Below are positions 7,421 through 15,885 of a stretch of 64,000 nucleotides of DNA, piece after piece. The translations under genes were made by a program, and so were the position numbers. Source of the DNA: Micromonospora sp. M71_S20 (lineage in GTDB: Bacteria > Actinomycetota > Actinomycetes > Mycobacteriales > Micromonosporaceae); contig NZ_RCCV01000001.1 of NCBI RefSeq assembly GCF_003664255.1, positions 496,001-560,000 on the forward strand. The letters are read 5' to 3'. The notes under the pieces were generated by a model, which saw only the letters and a program-made list of their open reading frames with translations, searched no databases and was not told where the DNA came from. Position 1 is the first letter of the stretch. Each line of letters begins with the position of its first letter.

Positions 7421-7726
7421 ATGACCTGGGAGGGGTCAGATCGAAGGGCCCGCCTTCCGCACGATTGGGCACTGCGCCGCGTGCGGGTGCTTCGTCGGGA
7501 CGGCTATCGCTGCCGGCAGGTCTTCACCACGGGGGAGCGCTGCGGCGCCCCGGGGTCCGAGGTCGACCACATCGAACGTGGGGACAACCACGACCCCACC
7601 AACCTTCAGACCTTGTGCGCTCACTGCCACGCACGCAAGACGGCAGGCGAGGCGGCCGAGGCCCGGCGGGCACGCCCGCGAGCGCAGCGAACGCGCGAGC
7701 CCGAGCGTCATCCTGGCTCGCTGTGA
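7421..7726 (+). CDS. HNH endonuclease
   Basis: A 101-residue HNH nuclease from ATG 7421. The core is complete: DGYRC at the first strand, GSEVDHIERGDNHDPTNLQT with the catalytic His, then CAHCHARKT with the zinc knuckle and last His. HNH proteins next to terminases in cos phages are known to stimulate large-terminase cleavage at cos, which is the likely role here. The Arg-rich C-terminal tail is not conserved. Confidence 0.85.
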   Translation: MTWEGSDRRARLPHDWALRRVRVLRRDGYRCRQVFTTGERCGAPGSEVDHIERGDNHDPTNLQTLCAHCHARKTAGEAAEARRARPRAQRTREPERHPGSL

Positions 7727-7866
7727 CTCTGCGTGGTTGTCACTCTCTGTGCAACACCCTGGGGGGTGGCCCCCCTCCGACCCTGGCCCCGCACCGAAGC
7801 GGCATAGCATCTCGCCCTCTGTACGGGCATAGAGGTCACGGAGTGAGCCTCGCACCCGGGTTTACG

Positions 7867-8223
7867 TCACGCACCGTGACCCCCGCTCGGGCCCTTCCCG
7901 CCGATGCATAACCCGCCGCAACCGCCGTCTTCGACGCCCGGCCCTGACCGCCGCCGCTTCAGATTCGCGCGGTAGTTCGCGCGCTTGCGAGCTTTCCGCC
8001 GCTTCCGGGCCTCGGGGTCCGTCGCGCCCGACTGCCGCGCGTAGAACCTGTCCGCCCGCGCCTTCCGCTTCCGGAGGTCGCGTGTGTGCCAGCCGCCGCA
8101 GCCGTCGCACGGGTAGGGCTCCTGGGCGTCACCGAAGCGGTCGGCCGCGCGAGCCGCCCAGAGCACCGCGCCGGCCTCGGTCGCGAAGCGGACCTTCCCG
8201 CGCTCCCCACACTTCCGCGTCAC
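7867..8223 (-). CDS. Small zinc-knuckle protein on the opposite strand
   Basis: A 118-residue protein from GTG 8223 on the minus strand. After a helical segment (TEAGAVLWAARAADRFG) it has YPCDGCGGWHTRDLRKR, which matches small phage proteins with a CxxCxxWH knuckle. The C-terminus is a basic helix rich in Arg/Lys. It is the only minus-strand gene inside the structural operon. The conserved motif supports it; the function is unknown. Confidence 0.6.
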   Translation of the reverse strand: MTRKCGERGKVRFATEAGAVLWAARAADRFGDAQEPYPCDGCGGWHTRDLRKRKARADRFYARQSGATDPEARKRRKARKRANYRANLKRRRSGPGVEDGGCGGLCIGGKGPSGGHGA

Positions 8224-8260
8224 GGCCCGAGGCTACCGCCCAGCCGCGCACGCCCCGCCC

Positions 8261-8269
8261 GTTTACACG
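8261..8269 (+). repeat. GTTTACACG site 4
   Basis: Exact copy directly upstream of the ribosome-binding site (AAAGGAGG) of the small terminase gene. Confidence 0.8.
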
Positions 8270-8288
8270 CCCGAAAGGAGGTCCCGCC

Positions 8289-8741
8289 GTGGCCCGTGGC
8301 ACCATGCACGCCCCGAAGCCGGACGGCACCCGCCGCCGCCGCAACGCGCCGACGCACGGCGAGACCGTCCTTCCGGCCGACGACGGCACCCTTCGCGGGC
8401 CGTCCCTCGGCGAGCTGATGCCGGGTCGGGAGTTCCCCGAGGACGTCCACCTGTGGTTTGACGACTGGCGGCGCTCCCCGCAGGCCGCAGTGTTCGAGCG
8501 GACCGATTGGCGGCGGCTGGCGCTGCTCGCCCGGACCGTCGAGGGCTACCTGAAGCGCCCCTCGGCCGCCGCCCTGTCCGAGATCCGGATGAACGAAGAG
8601 CGCCTAGGCGCCACGGTCGTCGACCGGATGCGGGCCCGGATGCGCGTCGAGACCGACGCCGACACCGCCGAGGAAGACCTTCCGGCGGGCGTCGCGTCCC
8701 TGGCCGACCGTCGCGCCGCGCTGCGCGACCGGCTCGCGTGA
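8289..8741 (+). CDS. Terminase small subunit
   Basis: A 150-residue protein from GTG 8289 after a strong AAAGGAGGT site. It is basic at the N-terminus and then helical (HLWFDDWRRSPQAAVFERTDWRRLALLARTVEGYL), the usual pattern of P27-like small terminases, which recognise packaging sites as oligomers. It overlaps the large subunit gene by 4 nt (GTGA). The identification rests on this pattern plus its position immediately before the large terminase. Confidence 0.75.
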   Translation: MARGTMHAPKPDGTRRRRNAPTHGETVLPADDGTLRGPSLGELMPGREFPEDVHLWFDDWRRSPQAAVFERTDWRRLALLARTVEGYLKRPSAAALSEIRMNEERLGATVVDRMRARMRVETDADTAEEDLPAGVASLADRRAALRDRLA

Positions 8742-10483
8742 CCGCCCCGGACGCCCGGGAAGCCGCCCTCGAAGAGCTGAACCGCCTCGCCGCGCTCGAA
8801 GCCCGGAAGGCGGTCGCCGCCCACGCCCTCGCGACGGTCGAGACGTTCCCGCTCGACGGGTCGATTAAGACCCTCGGGTGGGGCGTTATCGATTGGGTCG
8901 AGGCGTGGCTACTTCAGCCCGACGGCGACGAAGCCGGCGAGCCCTACCGGCTTACCCGGGAACAACTGAACTTCGTCCTTTGGTTCTACGCCATTGATAA
9001 CCGGGGACGCTTCATTTACCGCCGCGCTGTATTGCGCCGGGCAAAAGGCTGGGGGAAGTCCCCCTTCCTCGGCGCGCTCGCGCTCGCGGAACTGTGCGGC
9101 CCGGTCCGTTTCGCGCGCTGGAATGAGGACGGCGAGCCCGTCGGCAAGCCGCACCCCGCGCCGTGGATCGTAATTGCGGGCGTCAGCGAGACGCAGACCG
9201 AAAACACCATGGCCGCCATTCGGTCAATGGTCGAACAGTCGGCGCTAGTCGAGGCCGAGGGCCTGGACATCGGGAAGACGCGCATCTTCACGCCCTCGGG
9301 CGGAAAGATCATGCCCGTAACCGCGTCCAGCTCGACCCAGGAAGGCGCTAGGCCGAGCTTCGCCATTATGGACGAAACCCACCATTGGATGGAATCCAAT
9401 GGTGGGTATGCCCTGGCGAAGGTGATCCGCCGCAACCTGGCGAAGAGCCGCGACGGTATGGCGCGAGCGATCGAAACGACGAACGCGCACGGCCCCGGAC
9501 AGGACAGCGTCGCCGAGGTCTCTTACCTGGCGTACCTCGCCCAGCAGGAAAAGCGCACGCGCGGTAAGGGCATCCTCTACGACTCCCGCGAGGCGCCCGG
9601 GTCGATCGACCTGTCCAACCGTGACGAGTTGATGGACGGCCTCGCAATGGCCTACGGCGATTCGCTGTGGGTCGACCTCGAACGGATCGCCGAGGAGGTA
9701 TACGACCCGGCGACGCCGCCCGAGGAGGCGAGAAGGTTCTATCTGAACCAAATCGTCGCCGCTGCGGATAGCTGGCTCGCGCCCCACGAATACGACGCGA
9801 ACGGCCCGGAAGAGCGCAGCAAGAAGGGCCTTCCGGCCCTGGCGCCGCTGAAGCGCAGCGAGCCCGGGAAGTGGCGCGAGGTCGACACGGTTTGCCTCGG
9901 ATTCGACGGCGGCCGTACGGATGACTCCTCGGCCCTGGTCGCGGTCCGCATGTCCGACGGCGCGGCCTTCCTCCTCGGCCTCTGGGAAAAGCCCGAGGGC
10001 CCGTCCGGCGTCGGCTGGGAGGTCAATCAAGACGACGTTCGAGGCGTGGTCGATAACGCTTTCGCGACCCTCGACGTGATCGGGTTCTTTAGCGACGTGG
10101 CGTATTGGGAAACCGACGTCGACCGCTGGCGAGAACTGTACGGGGAACGCCTTCTAGTAAAGGCGACCACCCGCCACACGATCGCGTGGGACATGCGCTC
10201 GCATCAGGGCGACACGGTCCGCGCCGTCGAGGCGCTTCACCGCGCGTTCATCGATGGCGAGGTCCCCCACGACGGCGAGCCCCGCCTTCGGCGCCACGTC
10301 CTGAACGCCCGCCGCCGGCCTAACCGCTGGGGCGTGAGCTTCGGCAAGGAAACACGCGAGAGCCCGAAGAAGGTCGACGCCCTGGCGGCCCTCCTCCTCG
10401 CGGTCATGGCCCGTCAGCGCGTGATCGCGGACGGCGCGCTCGCGAAGCGCCGGAAGCCGACCGGCCGCCTGTACGGCTTCTAG
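8738..10483 (+). CDS. Terminase large subunit (packaging ATPase/nuclease)
   Basis: A 581-residue packaging motor from GTG 8738. The ATPase domain has a Walker A-like RRAKGWGKS near residue 100-108 and Walker B AIMDETHH near 209-216. The RNase H-like nuclease domain starts at GFDGGRTDDSSALV near 387, with a later Asp in FFSDVAYWETDVD and a final acidic motif PKKVDALAALL. It translocates DNA into the procapsid and cuts concatemers. A perfect 14-bp inverted repeat lies over the Walker B codons (9377-9407). Length and motif order are normal for the family. Confidence 0.92.
   Translation: MTAPDAREAALEELNRLAALEARKAVAAHALATVETFPLDGSIKTLGWGVIDWVEAWLLQPDGDEAGEPYRLTREQLNFVLWFYAIDNRGRFIYRRAVLRRAKGWGKSPFLGALALAELCGPVRFARWNEDGEPVGKPHPAPWIVIAGVSETQTENTMAAIRSMVEQSALVEAEGLDIGKTRIFTPSGGKIMPVTASSSTQEGARPSFAIMDETHHWMESNGGYALAKVIRRNLAKSRDGMARAIETTNAHGPGQDSVAEVSYLAYLAQQEKRTRGKGILYDSREAPGSIDLSNRDELMDGLAMAYGDSLWVDLERIAEEVYDPATPPEEARRFYLNQIVAAADSWLAPHEYDANGPEERSKKGLPALAPLKRSEPGKWREVDTVCLGFDGGRTDDSSALVAVRMSDGAAFLLGLWEKPEGPSGVGWEVNQDDVRGVVDNAFATLDVIGFFSDVAYWETDVDRWRELYGERLLVKATTRHTIAWDMRSHQGDTVRAVEALHRAFIDGEVPHDGEPRLRRHVLNARRRPNRWGVSFGKETRESPKKVDALAALLLAVMARQRVIADGALAKRRKPTGRLYGF
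9377..9407. repeat. Perfect 14-bp inverted repeat inside terminase gene
   Basis: ACCCACCATTGGAT, 3 bp, then its exact complement. It overlaps codons just after the Walker B motif and is unusually AT-rich for the gene. Confidence 0.85.
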
Positions 10484-10492
10484 CCCTCACCC

Positions 10493-10501
10493 GTTTACAC
10501 G
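10493..10501 (+). repeat. GTTTACACG site 5
   Basis: Exact copy in the gap between terminase and portal genes, just upstream of the GGAAGGAGG site. Confidence 0.8.
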
Positions 10502-10522
10502 CCTCGGAAGGAGGCCCCCTTC

Positions 10523-11911
10523 GTGCCTGCCACTGACGGCGCAGTCGTCGGCCTCGCCGAGGAGCTGATAGCGGAGCACAAGGCCGCGACCGGCAACCCG
10601 CACGACGGCGCCGGGAAGATCGCCCGCTACCTGCGGGGTGACCACGATCAGCCGTACGCCCCGCGCGGGGCCCGCGATGAGTACCGGGAGCTAGCCCGGA
10701 AGAGCATCACGAATTGGCTTCCGCTGATCAGCGAAACGTACGTGAAGGGCCTCTTCGTGGACGGCTACCGGGCCGCGAGCGGGAAGGAGAACGCCGGGCC
10801 CTGGCGGTACTGGCAGGAAAACCGCCTGGACGCCCGGCAGACGATCGCCCACCGGGGCGCGCTGGACTTCGGCGCGTCGTTCGTGCGGGTCCTTCCCGGC
10901 GGCCGGGTGCCGAGCATCCGGCCCCTTCCGGCGCTGAAGACCCACGCCGTCTACGAGGACGACGACGACGAGTTTCCCGTCTTCGGCCTGTACGAGAAGG
11001 GCCGCAGCCGCGACGGCGCGGACCTGTTCGAGGTCTACGACGACGCGGTGGTTCACCTCCTCGCCCGCCCGAAGGGCGAGAAGCTACGGATCGTCCGTCA
11101 GGATCTCCACCGGCTAGGCAGGACGCCGTTCGTCCGCTTCCGCGACCGCCTCGACGGCGAGAACCGGGGCGTGATCGCGCCGCTGATCGTGCTGCAAGAC
11201 CGGATCAACGAAGCCGTCTTCTCGCTGCTGATCGCGTTGCAGTTCGCGTCCTTCCGGCAGCGTTGGGCAACCGGCCTGGCGATCCCGACCGTGGACGACC
11301 CGGAGAGCCCGCTCTTCGGCCAGCCCGTCGAGCCGTTTCAGGCCGCCGTCGATCGCCTGTGGGTGACCGACTCGCCTGACGCGAAGTTCGGGTCGTTCGA
11401 TCAGACCGACGTGACCGGGCACCTGGAAACCTACGGGTCCGGCGTGCGGACGCTCGCGGCGATCGCCCAGCTTTCGCCTCACGTCCTCCTCGGCGACCTG
11501 GTGAACCTCTCGGCCGACGCCCTGGCAGCCGCCGAGGCGAGCACGCAGCGCAAGATCGGCGAGTACGAGACCGTCTTCGGCGAGTCGTGGGAGTCGGCGC
11601 TTCGCCTCGCGGCGTTCGCTGCGGGCGACAAGACGGCCGCCGCCGACACGACCGCGCAGGTCCGCTGGCGCGACACCGAGGCCCGCAGCATGGCTGCCGC
11701 AGTCGACGCCCTCGGGAAGATGGTGACGATGCTCGCCGTGCCGGCTGAGGCCGCGTGGGAGCGAATCCCGGGCGTCACTCAGGACGACATCGAACGCTGG
11801 CGCGAGATGGCGAAGAGCCCGGACGGCCTCGCCCAGCTCGCCGCCATCTTCGACCGCCAGTCGGCGACGCCGGCCCAGCCCGAGAAGGAGCCCGCCCCCG
11901 TGAAGGAGTAA
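10523..11911 (+). CDS. Portal protein (SPP1 gp6-like)
   Basis: A 462-residue portal protein from GTG 10523. It shows the SPP1 gp6-like layout: N-terminal NWLPLISETYVKGLFVDGYR, a beta-rich wing, the conserved GVIAPLIVLQDRINEAVFSLL segment, and a long helical crown region (LSADALAAAEASTQRKIGEYE). It forms the dodecameric channel through which DNA enters and to which the tail joins. The gene sits directly between the terminase and MuF genes, the standard order. Confidence 0.9.
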   Translation: MPATDGAVVGLAEELIAEHKAATGNPHDGAGKIARYLRGDHDQPYAPRGARDEYRELARKSITNWLPLISETYVKGLFVDGYRAASGKENAGPWRYWQENRLDARQTIAHRGALDFGASFVRVLPGGRVPSIRPLPALKTHAVYEDDDDEFPVFGLYEKGRSRDGADLFEVYDDAVVHLLARPKGEKLRIVRQDLHRLGRTPFVRFRDRLDGENRGVIAPLIVLQDRINEAVFSLLIALQFASFRQRWATGLAIPTVDDPESPLFGQPVEPFQAAVDRLWVTDSPDAKFGSFDQTDVTGHLETYGSGVRTLAAIAQLSPHVLLGDLVNLSADALAAAEASTQRKIGEYETVFGESWESALRLAAFAAGDKTAAADTTAQVRWRDTEARSMAAAVDALGKMVTMLAVPAEAAWERIPGVTQDDIERWREMAKSPDGLAQLAAIFDRQSATPAQPEKEPAPVKE

Positions 11912-11915
11912 CCCC

Positions 11916-14801
11916 GTGGCCGCCGTCTTGTCGACGCACGCCCTCGCTGAGCACTACCGAGTTGCACAGGCGAAGGTCGCGACCGAGGCGGCGGCCGGGG
12001 TGACCCTGGCGGTGAAGACCTTCCTTAACCCGGCGGACCTCTCGAAGTCGTTCCCGGCGTACGCCGCAGCGGCGGGGAAGGTCGTCTCGGACGCCCGCGT
12101 GAAGGCCGCCGAGCTGGGCGGGGCGTTCTACCTGGCGCACCGGCAGGCCGCCGGGGTGCGCGGGGCTATGCCCGAGATCGCCTGGGCCCCGCCGCTCCCT
12201 GGCGGTCAGCTCGCCGCGTCCCTTCTCGTGACCGGCCCGGTCGCGGTGAAGCGCGCGATCCGCATGGGCGCCACGGTGGACCAGGCCCTAGCGGCGGCCG
12301 AGGTCAAGGCGGCCGGCGCCGCGTACCGGCACACGTCGAACGGCGGCCGGGGCACGATCAAGGGCACCGCCTACCGCGACAAGAAGGCCCTCGGCTGGGC
12401 CCGCGTGAGCGACGGTCGCCCGTGCGCTTTCTGCGCGATGCTGGCGAGCCGGGGCGCGGTCTACTTCAGCGCCCAGACCGCCGGCCTGACCGACGACGGC
12501 GACAAGTACCACGACAACTGCGGGTGCTTCGTCGTCCCCGTTTACACGCACGACGACCCGATTCCCGGCCTCGGCCCCGAGCTGGAAACCTTCTGGAACG
12601 ACGTTCAGAAGCGGAAGGAGAAGGGCGTAAAGCCCTTCGCGGCCTGGCGGAAGGCGTACGACGAGAAGTACCCGGAGGGGTCGAACCCCTCGGACAAGAT
12701 CGCCGACGCCCAGCGGGCCGCCTACCAGGCCGAAGCCGCGAAGAACCGCGAGACCTTCGAGGCCCACCAGGCGCAGCTCGCCGCCGAGGCCGCCCGCGAA
12801 GCCGAGAAGGCCGCAAAGGCTGCCGCAGAGGCCGCCGCCGAGGCCGAGGCAATCGCGCAGGCCGCCGCCGACGGGATGCACCGGCCGAAGCCGAAGCCGG
12901 CAGACCTGAAGCTAGTGAAGACCCTCGGCGGGTCGCACGGCGCCCAGCTCTGGCAGGACGAGAAGACCGGCGCGAGCTGGGTTTTCAAGGCGCAAGCCGA
13001 CGTGAACACCGCCGTCGACACAGGCACCGCGAAGCTCGCCAAACTCCTCGGGATGCCGGCCGCCGACACGTACGCGTACGAGCTGGGCGGGAAGTCCGGC
13101 TCGCTGCAATTCATGCTTCCCGGCGGGGACGCCTTCCCCGGCCCGGACTCGCAGAAGATCGACCCGACGAAGCTGTCCGCCGAAGACGCGGTCGCCCTTC
13201 AGAAAAACCACGTCCTCGACTGGCTCTTCGCGAACCACGACGCACATAAGGCGAACTTCGTCCGCGACGCCGACGGGAACCTAGTCGGAATCGACAAGGG
13301 CCAGGCGTTGAAGTTCTTCGGCCGCGACCGGCTCGACTGGACGTTTCACGCGAACGAACACGAGCCGATCTACAACACGCTTTATCGCGCGTACGCCGAG
13401 GGGAAGGACGTCCCGCTTCTCGACCCGAACGGCGAGAACGAACTAGCGATCTTCCTGGAGTCGGTTCAGGGGATGCCGGACGACGCCCTGAAGGACGTCT
13501 TCCGCCCCTACGCCGAGGCCGCCGCCGCGCGGGGTTGGCTGCTGACCGGGAACCACTGGAACCCGTCGGCGCTCGAACCGCTGGCGCCGGGCCTGAAGCC
13601 GAACGACGTCGAGGGCTTCCTAGACGCCCTGGTCGCTCGGAAGAACCGGCTCGCCGACGACTTCGGCGCGCTGTGGGCGAAGGCGCGGGCCGAGCGGACG
13701 AAGCTCGAAGTCGAGGCGAAGGCCGCCGCCGCGAAGGCCGCCATCGTCAAGAAGTGGAAGGGCAAGCCGGCGCCGCAGCCGCCCGACAAGCCGAAGCCGC
13801 CGGTTCCCGAGAAGCCGCGCTTCCTGGACGGTTGGGTCGCGAAGGTGAAGGCCCGCTATGAAGCCTTCGCCCCGGGCAAGAAGCTCGAAGACTCCCATAA
13901 TTGGGCCCTGGTCGAGCAGGTCGTTAACGAACACAGCCTTTACGCGGTCGAGCAACTGCGCCTGAAGTCGTACATCGATTGGGACCTGTCGCAGGAAGCC
14001 GCCGACCTGTTCGGCGACTACCTCGAAGCGGTCGAGGCCGCCGAGAGCGACGCCGACTACCTGAAGGCCCTCCGGTCCTACAAGAACCGCGCGACCCGCT
14101 ACAAGCGGTATCTCGCCGAGTGGCGGGAAGCCAACGGCGGCGGCGGGGCGCTGCGGGGCATGGACGCCCCGGTCGAGCGGCACAGCTCGCACGAGGAGGG
14201 CGAGGCGTGGGCCGACCGGGTGTTTACACGGCCGGGCACCGTCGAGGCCGCCGCGCTGAACAGGTACACGGGTAGCGACTACACGCCTTGGAACACGGCC
14301 CTTCGGCAGACCGCCGACAAGGCCGCCGTTCCGCCGGGCTGGGAAGAGGACACCCGCAACGCCGACGCCGGTATGTCGGCGATCCCGGAAGACGTGATCA
14401 TTCACCGTGGGACCGACTTCCTAGAGTTCGCCTTCCCGGACGGCACGCGAACGGCCTACCTTCCGCCGCCGGACCCGCGCGAGTTGGTCGGCACCGTCCA
14501 GACGCAGCACGGCTACATGTCAACGTCGGTCGGTCACCGCGCCGCCTTCTACACGAAAGACGTCCAGCTAGTGATCCGGATGCCTGCCGGGCATAAGGGC
14601 GCCTACGTCAATCACTTCTCGCAGTTCGCGGGCGAGTATGAATTGCTGGTTGAGCGGTCGTCGTCGCTGTTCATTCACGACGTCTACCGGCGCGGGCATC
14701 AGTGGGTGGTCGAGTGCGAGATCCTTCCGCCGGGCGCCGACCCGGCGTCGTTCGAGGGCCTGGCCCCGATGCCCCGGGCGTCGAAGCCTGACCTCCCGTG
14801 A
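11916..14801 (+). CDS. MuF-type minor capsid protein with kinase-like and ADP-ribosyltransferase domains
   Basis: A 961-residue capsid protein from GTG 11916. Residues 1-220 are a MuF/VG15-like domain with a zinc motif (CAFCAM near 170 and HDNCGC near 200). Residues 245-325 are an Ala/Glu-rich coiled coil. Residues 325-560 have a kinase-like fold: glycine-rich GGSHGAQLW, K358 in WVFKAQ, catalytic loop HDAHKANF (D442, K445, N447) and D460 in GIDKGQAL. Residues 780-940 form an R-S-E ADP-ribosyltransferase: R831 in IIHRGTD, STS 869-871 in HGYMSTSVG, and E907-x-E909 in GEYELL. MuF proteins are packaged in virions, and phage MuF proteins with C-terminal toxin domains are a known class. I infer that this one is an injected effector, or an effector made on lysis. 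A GTTTACACG site lies at 12540 and another at 14222. Confidence 0.85.
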   Translation: MAAVLSTHALAEHYRVAQAKVATEAAAGVTLAVKTFLNPADLSKSFPAYAAAAGKVVSDARVKAAELGGAFYLAHRQAAGVRGAMPEIAWAPPLPGGQLAASLLVTGPVAVKRAIRMGATVDQALAAAEVKAAGAAYRHTSNGGRGTIKGTAYRDKKALGWARVSDGRPCAFCAMLASRGAVYFSAQTAGLTDDGDKYHDNCGCFVVPVYTHDDPIPGLGPELETFWNDVQKRKEKGVKPFAAWRKAYDEKYPEGSNPSDKIADAQRAAYQAEAAKNRETFEAHQAQLAAEAAREAEKAAKAAAEAAAEAEAIAQAAADGMHRPKPKPADLKLVKTLGGSHGAQLWQDEKTGASWVFKAQADVNTAVDTGTAKLAKLLGMPAADTYAYELGGKSGSLQFMLPGGDAFPGPDSQKIDPTKLSAEDAVALQKNHVLDWLFANHDAHKANFVRDADGNLVGIDKGQALKFFGRDRLDWTFHANEHEPIYNTLYRAYAEGKDVPLLDPNGENELAIFLESVQGMPDDALKDVFRPYAEAAAARGWLLTGNHWNPSALEPLAPGLKPNDVEGFLDALVARKNRLADDFGALWAKARAERTKLEVEAKAAAAKAAIVKKWKGKPAPQPPDKPKPPVPEKPRFLDGWVAKVKARYEAFAPGKKLEDSHNWALVEQVVNEHSLYAVEQLRLKSYIDWDLSQEAADLFGDYLEAVEAAESDADYLKALRSYKNRATRYKRYLAEWREANGGGGALRGMDAPVERHSSHEEGEAWADRVFTRPGTVEAAALNRYTGSDYTPWNTALRQTADKAAVPPGWEEDTRNADAGMSAIPEDVIIHRGTDFLEFAFPDGTRTAYLPPPDPRELVGTVQTQHGYMSTSVGHRAAFYTKDVQLVIRMPAGHKGAYVNHFSQFAGEYELLVERSSSLFIHDVYRRGHQWVVECEILPPGADPASFEGLAPMPRASKPDLP
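12540..12548 (+). repeat. GTTTACACG site 6 (inside CDS)
   Basis: Exact copy in the MuF gene, read as Val-Tyr-Thr. Confidence 0.7.
14222..14230 (+). repeat. GTTTACACG site 7 (inside CDS)
   Basis: Exact copy in the MuF gene, in a different frame (Val-Phe-Thr-Arg), so the DNA rather than the peptide is conserved. Confidence 0.75.
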
Positions 14802-14812
14802 CCTGGGCTGGT

Positions 14813-14830
14813 ACGCTAAACGTTCAACGG
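14813..14830. promoter_or_regulatory. CIR-like site (ACGCTAAACGTTCAACGG)
   Basis: A diverged copy of the phage palindrome, immediately upstream of the ATG at 14843. Confidence 0.55.
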
Positions 14831-14842
14831 AAGGACGGCCCG

Positions 14843-15169
14843 ATGCCCTGGCGCCCACAACCTATGGACCTCGCCCACGCCCCGCCGCGCTACCCCGGAC
14901 ACGACTACCGGGGTGACGGCGAGATCGTGACCGTGCGGGTAGCCGGCGAAGTCGTCGGCCACCTGTCGCGGAAAGACTGGACGGCGGTTGGCTGGCTTCC
15001 CCGGCCCGACCTGTCCGAGGATGCCGACACCGTCCGCGTGATGGTTCAGGACATCCTCCGGGACTTCGCCCGCGACGGACGGCCCCTGGTCGACGCCTGG
15101 GCCGAAGTCCTGAACCACACACAGCACGATGCCCCCGTGACCGCTCCCCTGGACGGCCTCGCGGGGTAG
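14843..15169 (+). CDS. Hypothetical protein between MuF and scaffold genes
   Basis: A 108-residue protein. I prefer ATG 14843 after GGAAGGA to the GTG at 14798, because the CIR-like operator lies between them. The sequence has a beta segment (GEIVTVRVAGEVVGHLSRKDW) and a helical C-terminus (VMVQDILRDFARDGRPLVDAWAEVL). No known family. A terminator follows. Confidence 0.6.
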   Translation: MPWRPQPMDLAHAPPRYPGHDYRGDGEIVTVRVAGEVVGHLSRKDWTAVGWLPRPDLSEDADTVRVMVQDILRDFARDGRPLVDAWAEVLNHTQHDAPVTAPLDGLAG

Positions 15170-15187
15170 CCCCGTAACACCCCCTGA

Positions 15188-15225
15188 GAGGGCCCCTGAC
15201 CGCTTGGCGGTTGGGGGCCCTTGTC
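15188..15225 (+). terminator. Intrinsic terminator
   Basis: AGGGCCCCTGACCGC and its near complement form a stem around a short loop, followed by CTTGTCGTT. Confidence 0.75.
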
Positions 15226-15240
15226 GTTCCCTAGCCAAGG

Positions 15241-15260
15241 TGCGTTGAACGTTCCACGCG
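15241..15260. promoter_or_regulatory. CIR-like site before the scaffold gene
   Basis: TGCGTTGAACGTTCCACGCG, one mismatch from the palindrome, located between a terminator and the scaffold gene. It probably marks a repressible promoter for the capsid genes. Confidence 0.65.
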
Positions 15261-15318
15261 CCTCCTAGGACCCCCGCGCGGGCAGGCCCCGCGCCCTACC
15301 TGACCCAGGAGGTCACCC

Positions 15319-15867
15319 ATGCCCGACCCCGAGACCGCCCCGACGACCACCCCGGACCCGACCGGCGCCACGCCGCCGGCTGACCCGGCCCCGACGGGCG
15401 ACCCGGCCCCGGGCACTACCCCGCCGGCCGTCACCCTCGACGGCCCGTACGACGAAGCGCGCGGAACCCAGCTCATCGCGAACCTTCGCGCCGAGCTGGC
15501 GGCCGAGAAGGCGAAGCGCCGGACCGGCGAGCCCGCGCCCGACGTCGCCGAGCTGAAGGCCCAGCTCGACGCCCTGACCGCCGAGCTGGCGAAGACCCGT
15601 ACCGACGCGATCGAAGCCGCGAAGCGTGCCGCGATCGCAGACGCGAAGGTCCCCGCCCACCTGACGGCCTACGTCACCGGCTCGACCGCCGAGGAGATCG
15701 CCGCGAGCGCCGCGAAGGTCGCCGCCGACTTCGCCGCCGGCCAGCCGCCGGCCGAGGACCCGCTTCCCGGCCTGCCGCGACCGCAGCTCACCCCGGGCCG
15801 CGCGCCGGCTGACGCCGCAGCCCCCTTCGACCCCCTCGCGACCGCCCGCGCGGCTCGCGGTTACTGA
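15319..15867 (+). CDS. Capsid scaffolding protein
   Basis: A 182-residue protein from ATG 15319. A Pro/Thr-rich N-terminal 45 residues lead into an Ala/Lys/Glu-rich coiled coil (ANLRAELAAEKAKRRTGE ... VAELKAQLDALTAELAKTR) and a flexible tail. Together with its place directly before the major capsid gene, this is the standard signature of a scaffold protein that guides procapsid assembly and is then lost. Confidence 0.8.
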   Translation: MPDPETAPTTTPDPTGATPPADPAPTGDPAPGTTPPAVTLDGPYDEARGTQLIANLRAELAAEKAKRRTGEPAPDVAELKAQLDALTAELAKTRTDAIEAAKRAAIADAKVPAHLTAYVTGSTAEEIAASAAKVAADFAAGQPPAEDPLPGLPRPQLTPGRAPADAAAPFDPLATARAARGY

Positions 15868-15885
15868 CCCCCTGGAAGGTAGGAA

